A stretch of 64,000 bases of DNA from Nigrospora sphaerica (GCA_018287875.1 JAGVVL010000017.1:3472001-3536000); one strand, 5' to 3'; numbered from the stretch's first letter, positions 9,439 to 21,800 are shown. The notes: generated by a model from the sequence alone, not told the origin. Numbers and translations: made by a program.

Positions 9439-11077
9439 TATCGCCTTTGCAGACGACACGAACCTCGTAGGCTTCGGCTTAGACCCCGAGCAGACCTGCG
9501 AGCGGCTGGAAGCCGCTTACAGAACCTGTAAAGAATGGGCAGTTAGCCACGGCATGACCTTCGCAGTCCAGAAATATCACCTAGTCCACTTCTCTCGAAA
9601 ACGGAAGGGTCCGGACATGAAGCTAGCCTTAGAAGGCCACGAAATCGAACCAGAAGACTCCTACCGCGTCCTCGGGGTCCATATAGATAGACGCCTCCGC
9701 TGGGACACCCATATCCAATCGATCTCCAAGAAGATGACCACGCAAGTCTACGCCCTAGACCGCATAGCAGCTTCGACATGGGGCGCGTCCTTCCAGCGGG
9801 CCCGCCAAGTCTACACCGCGGTCGTCAGGACCGCTATAAGCTACGGAGCCTCGGAATGGCACCGGCACATATCGAAGAATAGGTCTAAAATGCTTAACGA
9901 TATCCAGACTAAGTGCCTCCGCAAGGTCACAGGGGCCTTTAAAGCGACAGCAACCGAGATACTAGAAATAGAAGCCTATATGCCACCTCTAGATATATGG
10001 CTTAACAAGAGAGTGGCGGCGTCGGAAGAGAGGCTCCAACAGCCACGCATCGCATCACTTATCCAAGCCAGATATGATAGCGCAGCTAGATGGATCCTAA
10101 CGAGACCGACTCGCCGGCGCAGACCGAAAGGCCCCGACGTCCCTGACCGTAAGGGATGGCTAAAAAAGTGGCTAGCCGGAGACTCGGCATGCAAGGCCGA
10201 AAAGAGAGACTGGCAACAGAGATGGCAGCAGATACGGCAAAACCGAACAGCGCGAACCCCGGCAGCAACTAAGATGCCGCCAGATAAGCACATCCTTAAG
10301 CTCTATAAGGGACTCCATAAAGCCGAGAGCTCTATCCTCGTCCAAGCGAGGACTGGCAACATCGGACTAAGAGACTTCCTTTTTAAACACAGGGTTCCGG
10401 GCATCGGCAGCCTATAATGCGACTGCGGTTAAGGCAGGGAAACCGTCCGATATATCCTCGTCTTCTGCCCACAGGAAAGAGTAAGACGAGAGCGCCTAAT
10501 CCAGGCCTTAGGAGAACCGATAGACACAGACAGGATACTCGACTCCCCAGGGAAAGCAGGGATTATCGCGAGATAGCTACTCCGTTTAGGCAAGCTAGGC
10601 ATGTTCCAGCTTGCAAATCAACTCATTAGCTAGGAAGCGGGCACGATGAGCCCGATCTTGGTATGGCAGGTCAAATAGCAGGAGGAAGCGGAGCGACGCA
10701 GAGGGACCCAGGTTTTTCACCCGGTCGGACGGCAGCCCGGAACAGTTTTCCTGGGCTTAGACATGCAGGGGGTCCTCATGGCCTAGAAAGGTCGCTAGGC
10801 GTAAGAATAATAAATAAATAAATAAGATATGTGTGCGAGTGATACGTGGACAGCCCCTGGCAGCCCTGGCAGCCCCTGCCAGCTGACCTACAGGTGACCC
10901 GTGCGCTGCAGCACCTACTTAGAACCCCACACCTGCTGCGCAGTTAGTCAGGCCTTGCAATGCACATCTCTTTCCACACAAACACCAGTACCAGCACCCA
11001 TCGCGTGTCAAATCTGTTCAATACTTGCAAAGTCACGAATGCATATAAATTCATCCATTCATTGATGTGCTGGTCCG

Positions 11078-11582
11078 TTATAATGGCGGGGGGGGCGCGG
11101 CCGACGCATCGTCAACGCCAGCGGGTGGTAGCGCGGACCCCTTCCGCGCCGTGACCTCGATCTCGACCTTCATGGCGGGCTCCATGAGGCCGGCGACCAG
11201 CATGGTGGCGGCGGGACGGGCGCGGCCGAGGTAGCGTTGCAGCACCGGCCAGCAGGGGGCGAAATCGGCGCGGTCGGCGAAGAGGTAGCGCACGCGTACG
11301 ATGTCGTCGAGCGAGGTGCCAGCTGCTGCCAGCGCCACCCGCACGTTCTCGAGACACTGCTCGGCCTGCGCCACAGCGTCACCCGCCAGTATGCCAGTCG
11401 CGTAGTCGTAGCTAGGGGAACTTAACCGGTGCTGTCCTGAATAGCAGTCATGGAAGGTCAGGGAAGAAATGAACGCACCCAGTGCAGCCAGAGACAAATA
11501 CCCAGTCACCCGTCACAACGGCGCGCGAGTAGCCAATGGCGGCTTCGAAGGTGGAACCAGAGCTGATGAGTTTGCGTGCCAT
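11078..11582 (-). CDS. RidA/YjgF/YER057c-like protein, two exons
   Basis: Exons 11479-11582 and 11078-11411 (minus strand) code for 145 residues. The RidA family hydrolyses reactive enamine/imine intermediates, releasing ammonia, in cytosol or mitochondria. The protein begins MARKLISSGSTFEAAIGYSR and continues VVTGDWVFVSGCTG. After a 67-bp phase-2 intron (donor GTGCGT, acceptor CTAG) it resumes YDYATGILAGDAVAQAEQ. The end PAATMLVAGLMEPAMKVEIE matches the conserved C-terminal strand, where the usual Arg before the PAAT segment is present (GRARPAAT). The proline-rich tail PPPPL is not conserved. Without the intron the frame would start from a GTG and lose the family's N-terminus, so the spliced model is preferred. 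Confidence 0.85.
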
Positions 11583-12245
11583 AGTCTCTTCTCTTCTTGT
11601 TGGGGGAAGTGTAAAAGCCGAGGCGACTTAAGAAGGGCAACGGTTACTTATGGGTATTTGAGTGACGATGCTAGGCGAATAGGTATGACGTCCAAGGAAA
11701 GAAAGACAAGCCTTGTAGGTTTAAGTACTTCTGCCCCGTGGCGCGACTACGGCCTTCATTACGCAACCAGTATGAAGGAAGCTTAACATACATCACAACC
11801 AAAGGCGCTGGGGCGGGGCTATTGCTGGTGCTGAAGCCGACGCCGGACACGCCTTCTAATGAGTCACACCCTTCTATATCATACACCTATCCCAATAGTA
11901 ACAACCAATGTCAGTTATAGCGCTGACCTACTAGTACAAGTCATAATTAATCAAAACCTCCCACTATAAGCTCTCGCTACGACTAGGATCTGTACTTTCA
12001 ATGTGGCGTAAGTACTTATCAGCCTCCAGAGTTAAACTTGCGTTCATTGGTTTATTTAAGGTTTAATCAGAATGGCTGTCACGGCACGCAGTTGGACAAG
12101 TCGACAACTGATCGTAGATTGACTGAGGATAGCAACGTGAGGAAGAAAAGAAGGAAAACACACGATGGCTCTGGCAGTCTCAAGGTATCTAAGTACCCTG
12201 AGACGCACAGGCCCTCCCTTCTGCCAATGTCCACCACCTGTTCCA
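11583..12245. other. intergenic; nothing recognised
   Basis: Upstream flank of the RidA-like gene. Several 60-100 codon frames exist on both strands, but none shows a recognisable domain or codon bias like the neighbouring genes. Confidence 0.4.
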
Positions 12246-12444
12246 TCGTGCCCTTCTAATTTAGCGGCGTGTTAAGTTCGTAGGAGTGTCCTCTTATCCC
12301 TTTAATAGTGTAACATTACTGCGTTAAAGGGAACGTTAAGGCGTCGCCAAGTTAGTTCGTTATTTATATCCGTTTAAGAATAACCACCTTATCCTTAACC
12401 TTGAAGTCTAGCTCGCGTCGCGACTTATTAGCTTAGTCGTATAT
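12246..12444 (-). repeat. chromovirus 3'-region fragment
   Basis: About 200 bp matches the 3' internal region of the chromovirus family (compare 36566-36760 and 47850-48040, same strand). It shares blocks such as GAGTGTCCTCTTATCC and CGCGTCGCGACTTATTAG. It carries extra C-to-T changes. It ends abruptly at TATAT where a different LTR begins. Confidence 0.8.
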
Positions 12445-12745
12445 TGGAACCAAGAAACCCCAAACTGGAGGGAGTCTGGTGGAAAGACACGGTCGTGAGG
12501 TCGATCCCAAGGGACAATCAGGTGAGGATATCGTTGATCAAGATGATCCTTAACGTAGGGAAGTAAAAGAAGCTCAAAATAGTCACGAAAAATGAGCGTG
12601 AAGTGCCATATTAAGAGTAGCAGTGTATTAAAAGGAGGGAAAAAGCACATTGTATTTTTAATTATAAATTGGATTACTAAAGCCTAGCTTATACTTATGT
12701 AAACCCTTAATTAAGGCTTATATAAAAGCCCTGGCCTAGTCTTAA
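12445..12745 (+). repeat. solo or truncated LTR of gypsy family D
   Basis: This 301-bp block begins TGGAAC and ends GGTCTTA. It matches the split LTR at 35742-35904 plus 43776-43912 (300 bp together, beginning TGGAAC and ending GGTCTCA). Shared stretches include AGAAACCCCAAACT and AAAGGAGGGAAAAAGC. No gag follows, and no clean 5-bp duplication flanks it. It reads in the plus direction, whereas the adjacent minus-strand family D pol would need a minus-direction LTR. Confidence 0.7.
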
Positions 12746-14118
12746 CTGTCCCCTATAGCGAAGTTTGTCGAAAGAAAAGAACTGAAAACATTGTAAAAGC
12801 TTTTAAGTAGAAAGGAGATAGATAAGCTAGTTATAGAAAGGCCAGGTCTGTAATTCCTCTTAATCAATATCACTTCTTCCTCCTTATGCTACGCATCACA
12901 GCTTTCAAACCCCTACTGCGTATACTCTCAATCCCCTTTATTCCCGCTTCTTATCTCTATATTGAGCGCGCTTTACCTGGCTTGTCCGCTAGGTATCTAT
13001 TCCTTGTCCAGCTCGGTTGAGTGCCTCCACTCGTGCTCGTATATCCGCCTATCCTCTCTAGTCTGGCGGTGCTATAAGGATTGGTCGAGACAGTGCATCG
13101 TTTCGGGTGTCACCTTCTCTGGTATAATTAATACGTGCGCTATTATCCAAAGCTCTAAAGGTGTTATTAGTTAAGTGCCTAATAAGTAAGCTATCGTTGC
13201 TTTATATTAAGTTTTTTTAAGTTATGTCCGCACTGTAACTATATATAGGGATCTTTAATTAAGTAAAGTGTTGCGTTAAGGTAAGAATACCTCGTTAAGG
13301 GAGTATTCCTTTAAACAGAGGTTAATTAACAATCTTCTCAAGTATAGGAAGAATAGATAGCTGACGCTAAGATGTAAAGTGTAGTTGTGGTATATTAGGA
13401 GCCGATCGCGCAGGCTCTACTAAGGTCATCTACTAGTTAGCTGTTCCCCCTTTTGGAGTCTAAAGCCGGCTTAATCGTCGCAGAGTTGGTGTGTTTTGTG
13501 CTGGGTTATCATTGTATATTTTAGAGGGCCTGTTATTATTTTTTAAGATAGATGTAAACGCAGTAGTTTTTAATCTCAGGCTCCGGCTAGGGGTTGCAGG
13601 TGGTGGCATATTACGTGCACACCGATTTTAAGGTGTTATTAATTTAAGGTTATCAAGGAATTAGTATATATCTTCTCTTCTTATAGCTAATCTTAATGTA
13701 CTCGTTAAGGACTGTATCCTGTTACTTAGTATAGCTGGAGCTTATACTTCCCCTTAATTAAGGCTTAAACTAGCTGCTAATTTCTTTTCCTTAGAGTCTA
13801 AGGTTAGAGGGAAGGGTTAAGAAAGGAGGATAGCAGTTCGTGCTTCGCTTAAACCCGTGACAGTTTTAAAGTGAGACCAATCGACCTCTAAACCTACATT
13901 AGCCGCTAGATCCTTAATTATAATATAGTCCACTATATTCGACTTTCCATGTAGCTTACTAAGCTAATAAACAAAGTTAAACTTATTTAGTAGTCTGGTT
14001 AGTGCCTAGAAGATACCAAAGGATATGTACTCTTCCTACTAGAGATACTTATTATAATAGGGTATAGTGCTAATTATTACCTCTTAAAACTTATTATCGA
14101 GTTTAGCTTTACAAAGTG
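12746..14118. other. AT-rich degenerate sequence, no gene recognised
   Basis: About 1.4 kb with high AT and frequent stops in all frames. It is probably RIP-decayed transposon sequence, perhaps the 3' part of family D, but no domain could be read. Confidence 0.35.
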
Positions 14119-14665
14119 TGTTGGAAGTGGTGGTTCGATTGAAAAGAGGAAGCAACCCCTTTATAAGGGCTCTTTCGATCTCGGAGGTCGTTTCTATAAA
14201 GAAACACAGAAGAGTAAGAACTTCTCTTGAGGGGGGTAGAGAGTGAGATCTCTAAGTTGCTTGCTTGCTTGCTTGCTTCGGGACAGACTAGTTACACGAA
14301 GAGGGGAGATTCAGCCTTTACTTATACCCGTTAAACCCTTATCCTCTTAGTAATACAAGAAAGAGAACGCGTAAGTGATTGCGTAAGTGATTACGTGGCT
14401 TAGAAGCATATGAAACCTTATAGAGGTTTGTGGAGCCTCATGGGGGCTCGTGGGAGCTTTAGGGAACCACGTAGAAACTCGTAGAAACTCGTGGAAACTT
14501 GCAGAAGCTTCCGCGTGGCGAACGCCACGCTTGTGGGTAAAGCGGGCGATGCTTGCGGGTAAGCTGGCCCGTGCTCCAGGGTAAGCTGGCCCGAGCTTTA
14601 GGATAGGCTCGGTTAAAGGACTAGCTTTCCGTTAAGTGCATAGCTAAGTCCTTAACAAAGGATAA
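14119..14665 (+). repeat. left inverted terminal repeat
   Basis: Matches the complement of 16880-17412 with scattered transitions and small indels. It holds a (GCTT)5 run near 14260 and a series of near-repeated GTAGAAACTC/GTGGAAACTT blocks near 14470-14510. Confidence 0.8.
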
Positions 14666-16879
14666 CGGTATAGGGAAAAGCACTATACTTTTAACAAAGT
14701 GCCTTTATAAAGTGATTACCTATCTTTATAGCTGTTACCTATTGTTTATCCTTTCCGAAGGTAAAGATTATAACAACTTATACCTTAAGCACGAATAATA
14801 TTAGAGGCTAAGGGTTATCCGATCCTTAATTAACATATTCGAAGATTATAAGGACGTCTTATTTACCGCCGTCTTCTCTTAGTTTGTTCACGATATCTAT
14901 ATTTATCTTAGTGTTAGCAGTATCGAGTATAAGAGGGGAGTTCTCTATATACCACCAGCTATAGAAGTCCTTAATTATCGTTTGTAAAGTCTTCCAATCG
15001 TAGGTAAAGAGAGGTTCGCAGTTTATAAAGCTAAAGATAGTTCTTATTATAGTTTCTTTATGGCCTTATATCTAGAGCCTATTGTTAGTGAAGGCTATTA
15101 GCTGCTTTAGCTATCTTAACACCTCAGCGATTAGCTTTATTCGATTTGTATTATAGACCTTTACTGGTGCGTTGTATAAGATCTAGTTCTCCTAAATCGT
15201 AGCAGCGTTCTACAGTCTTTCGGCCTTAATGATATTACCAACGATTTTTAATTCTGCCTAGTGTATCCTCTTAATCGGCAGTGGTCCTCCTAGAATTGTG
15301 CGTAGGTTAATGGTTCTCTTAGGTATATATATATACTGGTCTGTGCCTTCGCCGAAGGACGCAATACGTAGTTGGAATCCGTAGTGGTTTTAGATTGTTT
15401 TATAAACTTCTTAGGTTGCTTTCGTTAAGCCTGACTCTTATCCAATCGTATTAAGTACCTCGCGGGCTCTGCCGTGGATCAAAGTCTATATGGTTAGAAT
15501 AAGTATATAGTTGTCTTACCAGTCTTGGAGGCTTCCAAAACAGCTGTAGACAGCAATTATCTTGTCCCACGTGTGTCCTCGTCTGTTATATAGGAGCTCT
15601 GTTCTAATCCGCTCGCCGGTATAGTAGGCGTACTTAATATCTATAGCCTTATGCGGGTTAAAGACGTGGAGGATAAAGCCGTTAAAGAAGCATAGGAGGG
15701 TGGCTAGTCTGTCGTTATTGGGGTGCTTTACCTTGATTAAGAGGGACAGTATTTTAGTTAACTTGTCTTTCTTTTATTTGTCTTATTCCTTTAAAGAGAA
15801 GGCGAATTCGGTTATTAGTTTGTTAGTATTCATTGTTCTTAAGAACACAACTTGCTTATTTCCTTATAATAGCAGGTATGTTAGTTATTAAGAGTGCTTA
15901 GTTAATACTGGCTCTTTTATTATAAAGTGGCGTATATATTCCTATACTTCTAGAAAGTATTGGATCGTTTCTTACAACGACCTTGCTATACTTGGCTCTC
16001 TGGCAGTTCTAGGTATAACTTAGGGTGCTTTATTCCTTAGTTTTAGTAGCAGGATCTCGAGGTCCGTAATGTTAGACGCGTTTTCCTACTCCGAAGCGTC
16101 GTATATAAGGTTAGTCTGTAGGTTCCAAAGGGTAGTCTTCGTGCCTTCCTTCATAGTGTAGGTACGCGCCTAGTAGAGAGTTTTAAGAGCTTCTATATTA
16201 GTGGTATATCTTAATTGTGAGTTTAAATAATGCTAGCATAAGTACTTAGGAAGTCTTAAGTAAGGTATAGACCTATTTACAATGTTCTAATAGAAGGCTG
16301 GTGTAAGAAAGTGTGCTATTTAGATATATAGGTGATATTCTCTTAAAGGGAGCAGATAAAGTTGTTTTTATAATAGGGATAGAGCAGTGCTCTGTAATCT
16401 AAGTGTAAAGGGGGGGTTCTTATAACTATGTTGTTAGTTAAGTTAAAATGTAATTGCAGTTACGTATCCCTTCGTTAAGTTTGGTGTTATTCGATGCCTT
16501 TGTTTATTGTTCGTCTAATGTTTTCGTACGCTATAACTTATTCAGGGTTCTTCCGGTCTCAAGGTTCTTCTTATAGTTTCTGTCTCGTCCTTTTTCTTCC
16601 CTAAGGTGGTGCTATTGTTATTATCCTTCTTTTCCATTATAACACTTTTAATAGTTTCTACGCGTTTACTGTCCTCGTCCCCTAAAACATCGGCCACACC
16701 TGAATAGCTTTTTCTTTTTCTTAATTAACTGTTTCCACTATACTATATCTTTCTATAATAAGTACCGGCTTCCTAAGGTTCCGTATAAGCAGCGGCGCGA
16801 GTTTTATAATAGTGCTAACGTATATAGTCGAGAGTGTAATAAGTATTGCAGGTATAGGACTTATCCTATACCGTTCTCT

Positions 16880-17412
16880 GTCACTACGGACTAAGCTATG
16901 CACTTAACAAGAAGCTAGTCCTTTAACCGAGCCTATCCTAAAGCTCGGGCCAGCCTACCCTGGAGCACGGGCCAGCTTACCCGCAAGCATCGCCCGCTTT
17001 ACCCACAAGCGTGACGTACGCCACGCGGAAGCTTCTACAAGTTTCCACGAGTTTCCACGAGTTTCTACGTGGCTCCCTGAAGCTCCCACGAGCCCCCATG
17101 AGGCTCCAAAAACCTCTATAAGGTTCTATATGCTTCTAAGCCACGTAATCACTTACGCAATCACTTACGCGTCCTCTTCCTTGTATTACTAAGAGGATAA
17201 GGGTTTAACGGGTATAAGTAAAGGCTGAATCTCCCCTCTTCGTGTAACTAGTCTGTCCTGAAGCAAGCAAGCAAGCACACGAAATACACTCTCGTTCCTC
17301 TTAAAGAGAAGTTCCTTATTCTTCCGTGTTTCTTTATAGAAACGACCTCTGAGATCGAAAGAACCCTTATAAAGGGTTGTTTCCTCTTCCAATCGAACCA
17401 CCACTTCCAACA
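16880..17412 (-). repeat. right inverted terminal repeat
   Basis: Partner of the repeat at 14119. It has three AAGC units where the left arm has five GCTT, so the arms have diverged by slippage as well as by transitions. Confidence 0.8.
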
Positions 17413-18832
17413 ATAAGGCAGTGTACTTTATACCTGCCGTTAATTTACCCGAACTTATTTTTAATGATAAGTCCTAAGTTCGTCGCCTGTTTTTAAAGAC
17501 TTCGGTGTTTAATGCTAGCAAAAAAAGTAAGGGCGATTTTAAAGCTTTGTCTTTTATCCACCTTTAAGTATATAGTTTCTACTTATTATACTTTTAATCT
17601 CGCTTATAAGTACTTTATATTGATTAGGTCCTTAAATATCTTACTATTACGACTATACCTTTAACGAAGTATCGGTATATCGAATAAATTTTCGATCGCT
17701 AGTTATTCGAGGCTAGTTAAGCAGCGCTAATTATCGAGATACTTACCTATACAAAAGGTGGTCCGCAGCTTCCTCCTATTTATATCAACATCCTTAAGGG
17801 GGGTCTATATAGTTCTATTATTTCGAAACTCCTAAGGCAGCCTAAGATACACACTGCAACTTTAGCGTAGTCATCATGTGAGGCTACGCTCCGTAGCACT
17901 AACGAAGGAAGCCAAATTGCAATCTATTTTCTAGATAAGGAGAGAAGAGGCTACATACTTCGGATTCCCTCACGAATGTCCGGTAAGTAGGGTCCGAGCC
18001 GTGTTCGGACTTCGCGCGCTCGGGCCACTCCGCGGCCCGAGCTTCTTCATTGGGTCTTGACCCGTCACAGTCACTTAGGAAACCGAATCTCTTCCTTTGT
18101 TCGCACTATAAGAAGCTGTTGTCCGACTTTGATTATAAAGAGCAGCGCGGTATAAATCTCTTTTTAGGCTGTGTCTCTTATACTCCGTATTACCGAGCCT
18201 ATAGTAACTGCTTAATAGTGGGCTATTGGATAACTTACGAATAAGTAAATAGCGGTGAAGATCTTACAAATATTTAAGATAAGGGCAAAGCTCCTCTTGC
18301 TCTTAATCACAAGCGTATAGAAAAGGGGGTGGTCTTTAAGGGCAAGGAATTAGTGGACATCGCTTAGCAGGAATTCGAAACTAGAAAACCTTCGTGGTAG
18401 ATATAAGGTATTTATGCTGCGATCTAGTTTCTAAATATGGTCTCTTAATTAGGTTTATAGGGACTTGTAAAAGTAGTATAAGGTAATATAGGCGTCCCTT
18501 ATAGCTCTTAAATTTCCGTTGTTCCCGTTTTATAGGTTAATAAAATCGCTTTAGCTTCTTACAATTTTTCTAAGGGTAGAAAAAGCCCGGAATATGTTTA
18601 TATCCTTGCAAGGTACTGGAAGGTATTAGGATTTCAAGCTTTATTTAGTTAGTTCGTTTCTTATATATTGTGGGATTCTTAGCTAGTGCTGGCTTTTCTT
18701 TATTCTTAAGCGGTTATCTGTGGCGCCTTTTTAATACTTTCTATTAATCGGAACCGGTTAGTGGTGCTAATAGGTTATCCCGACTCTAAATGTCCTTATT
18801 TACATCCACTGGCTCCTAAGTTCCGTCCGGGT
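17413..18832. other. degenerate AT-rich sequence, probable 3' region of family D
   Basis: Minus-strand reading beyond the end of the family D pol frame gives only short open segments (for example 18330-18070) with many stops. A GC-rich patch near 17990-18060 is unexplained. No LTR of the D type was found here. Confidence 0.35.
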
Positions 18833-21800
18833 TTTTAATGAATGCTTTCAGTTGGTCGCCGTGGAAGATTCCTTTAATAGGTTGTCTAGTAATATTTTTT
18901 AGCTTAAAGTAGTTATATAGTATAATTTCCTCGATCTTATAAGGGCCTATCTATTAATACTAGAGCTTCCTATTATTAAATATATCGATATAGCAGATAT
19001 AGTTATACGCAAAAACCAGGTATTCTTTTATTAAGGCTATTGGGCGTATCTTATAGTGACTCCTTTAATTAACAGCTTACGCTTTTCGTCTTTATTAGGT
19101 GGCAATTGCTTTACAAGTTACTTCGATATCCTCGGGTTGTTTTTCCAATATCCGGATTCTTTACTTTAGCAGCTTATTATAGTCTATAGTTTTATCTTAA
19201 TTAAGTACTTGCTATATTGGTATACTGAGTTTAAAGGGCATTAATAGTTTCCTTCTATATAGGAGGCAGTATAAGGATATACCGAAATACCTCACCACTG
19301 TCCTATCAGCCTAGATAGCTAAAGGGAGTGCTGCCACTTAGTTGCGACCACTGCCATTCGTCATTTTCATTAGGCTCTTTATAATACTCTTGTGCCCTCC
19401 CTCGATTAGGCCTTGCGTTTTCGAGCTATAGGGTGGCCTAATGTTAACTTAAAAGCCCAGCGTATTAGCGATCCTCAGAACCTCGCCTTTGTTCTCTAGT
19501 CCACCGTCGACCTTAAGGAGTCGAAAATAACCGTGCTAGTAGATAATTCGACTCTTTAAGAACTGTGAAATTACTAACAAGTTAACCTTCTTAAGTGCTA
19601 TAGCTTCTAAGTAGCCTAAGGCTTTGTAACAGGCCTTAATAATCGTATTAAATCCTTAGCAGGGTGGCATATATTAAACATTTATAACCTAGGTCGTAAG
19701 GATATCTGCTAGCTTTGTCTATAGCTAGGCGTCGATAGGTCGCTAATCGGATACTTTAGTATAGCGAAAGCAAGCTGCTTATTGATCTCGGATATCCGTG
19801 TATATATTGTCCCACTAGTATAAGTTGGCGACTTGTTTATAGGTAGTATCCCTTCCTTTGTATCCAAGGTCCTAGTGTGCTTACTAAAATATCTCCTTCT
19901 TTTAATTAACGGATTCCACCACTTTTCGGATTCGTACTTTATGCGTTCCTTTCTTAAAGAGGACTCCGTCTTAGAAGAAGAAGTGACTAGCCTGGGTTCT
20001 GAACTTAATCGCTAGCCAGTGTAGGTTCTTTATGGAAGGGTTCTGAAGTCTCGTTAGCAACTGTAAGGTGGTTAAATAATGGCGGTATTCGTTAATTAAG
20101 TTAAGTATATCTTATAGGTTTACTATAGTCACTAAATTAATCTATGTTTTAATAAAGTCGTCCACATCTCCCTTAGCCGCATTATCTTTATTATCTGATA
20201 GTCCTCTTCCTTTCCACGACAGCGTGTTAGCAATGTGGTTCCGTCTACTAGGGATATATCTAACTTCGAATACAAATAGCTTAATATAGGCTAGCTAGTA
20301 TATAAGTGGTGCTAAAGGTAAGAGGTTTATGGAGCCGTCGTTCAGCTAGTCCTATAGAGTCCTTATATCTGTCTTTAAAAGGAACTCGTCTTTAAAGAGG
20401 TACAACTGTAAGCAGCGTAGAGCCTTTATAATAGCGAGGCACTCTTACTTTCCCGAGTTGTATCTCGTTTTAACATTATTCCAGCACCCGGATTCGAAGC
20501 GAATAAGTCGGTGCTCTCCGTTAATAAGTTATCTAAGCTCAGCTCCCCAGCTAATACTGGAGGTATCGGTCTGCAGGTAGAATTTATATTTGCCGTACTC
20601 CGATTTAACGAGTGCTATAGTATTAGCGATCTCAGTCTTAACGACATTAAGTGCTTTGTCTTAATTAGAGCCCTATTTATATAGCTCATCCTTCCGTAGG
20701 AGTTTGGTAAGTGGCTTTATCTTTTCTATATATCGGTCGATCCACGCCCGAAAGCAGCCCGCTAGCCCTAGAAAACTCCTTAACTTAGTGACGTCTTTAT
20801 AGATGTTCCATTCTATAATCTTGATCACCTTCCTCTCGGGTGGTTTGCGTTTATCGGAGCCGTATAGATAGCCCACGATCTTAATCTGCTTCTGGCACCA
20901 AGTCAATTTTGGTCTGCTAATTGAAACCCCGGCTAGTTCTATATTAAATAGGACAGCGTTTAAGTTCTCGAGGTGTTCCAGTATAAAGCGCCGGATCCTA
21001 GGGTAAAGCTTTTAATCGGCGTATCGTGTAATTGGTCCTTTAACTAGAACGTCGTTAAAGAAGAAGTCGGCCTTTTCCTTTAGTATATCGAATAAGATTC
21101 TTACTATAACGCGGATAAAGTATCCTAAGGAATTAGTGAATCCTTAAGGTAGCGTTATTATTCGTAAGACTCTTAGCAGTGTTGAAAAGGCCGTCAAGTC
21201 TTTAAAGGCCGGAGCTAAAGTGCAGTGGTTGTATTTAGAAAGGAGATCTAGTCCCGAGAGTATTTAGCAATTCACGAAGGATTCCGCGAATTCGTTGTAG
21301 CCCCTTAGTAGGAGTGCGTTTTTAATCGTAACTCCGTTAAGCCTAATAGTTGAATTAATAAGTCTAACGTTGCTGTCCTTTTTCGCGACCACAAACCAGC
21401 TATTCCTATAAGGGCCGTGGCCTTCCTCCAGCCATCCTTTAGCAAGTCGTTTCTTAAGGACCTTAATTGCCTTTAGCATCAGCGCCCTTAGGATTAGTAC
21501 ACTCTTAGCTTGCTATACGACGTGTAGTACCGTGCGGATTTCGTATAGGGGTGAGATCTCTAGCCGAATATAGCCCATATTTATAGTGTCCTAAGCTAGG
21601 TATGCTTCTCGGTTCTGGAGGATTTACTTAAGAATGGCCGTTTCTTCCGGTTTCATTTTTAAGGGTTTTAGCTAATTAAGGATTTCCGCTTATCGCTTAT
21701 CTATTAATCGCTCTTTAAGTCCTATAGTAGTGAACCTTAGCTGTATGTTCTTTATCGGGCTATCTAGCGGCTTAAGTGTAAGCCTGCCTGCGATTTCTCC

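Larger units (their letters stand above)
7337..10750 (+). pseudogene. LINE reverse transcriptase fragment, split by a DNA transposon
   Basis: The RT block GVPQGSPLSPILFCLY lies just before 7581. The catalytic IAFADDTNL follows after 9440; the two are separated by the Fot-like element. Removing it with one TA copy rejoins GIAT-IAFADD in frame. Downstream the frame stays open to 10416 through the thumb region (YRVLGVHIDRRLRWDTHI). It then reaches CDCG followed by a TAA and GRETVRYILVFC, a degenerate C-terminal zinc motif (CxCG...ETxxH...C). The product is dead because of 5' truncation, the insertion and late stops. In life it would copy LINE RNA at a nicked target. Confidence 0.85.
7337..10825 (+). 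mobile_element. 5'-truncated non-LTR retrotransposon (Tad-like LINE)
   Basis: The insertion begins inside the reverse transcriptase domain (SVDHDRLLGNLRALR) and ends in a TAAATAAATAAATAA-type tail. It is flanked by an exact 13-bp duplication. Without the nested DNA transposon it is about 1.63 kb. It lacks ORF1, the endonuclease and the N-terminal RT blocks, the normal outcome of incomplete reverse transcription. Clade assignment to Tad-like is by general resemblance. Confidence 0.85.
14119..17412. mobile_element. unidentified 3.3-kb element with ~540-bp inverted termini
   Basis: The left end begins TGTTGGAAGTGGTGG and the right end finishes with its complement, CCACCACTTCCAACA. The inverted similarity runs inward for about 540 bp on each side (14119-14665 and 16880-17412). 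The 2.2-kb interior has a minus-strand decayed frame (about 16300 to 14880) in which many TAA/TAG codons stand where Trp or Gln would fit. Readable stretches include ILHVFNPHKAIDIKYAYYTG and RIASFGEGTDQYIYIPKRTI. I do not recognise the protein. Flanks show no exact duplication; the outer 8 bp (ACAAAGTG and ATAAGGCA) differ only by transitions. It could be a long-TIR DNA transposon or two oppositely placed LTRs around unrelated sequence. Confidence 0.55.

Noticed and set aside
11112..11425. Several frames overlapping the RidA-like gene
   Set aside because: The spliced minus-strand model has full RidA homology; the others are low-complexity Arg/Pro-rich shadows.
14260..14520. CRISPR-like or satellite array
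   Set aside because: The repeats are a short (GCTT)5 tract and a few degenerate 10-mers within an inverted repeat arm; no regular spacers, and the organism is a fungus.
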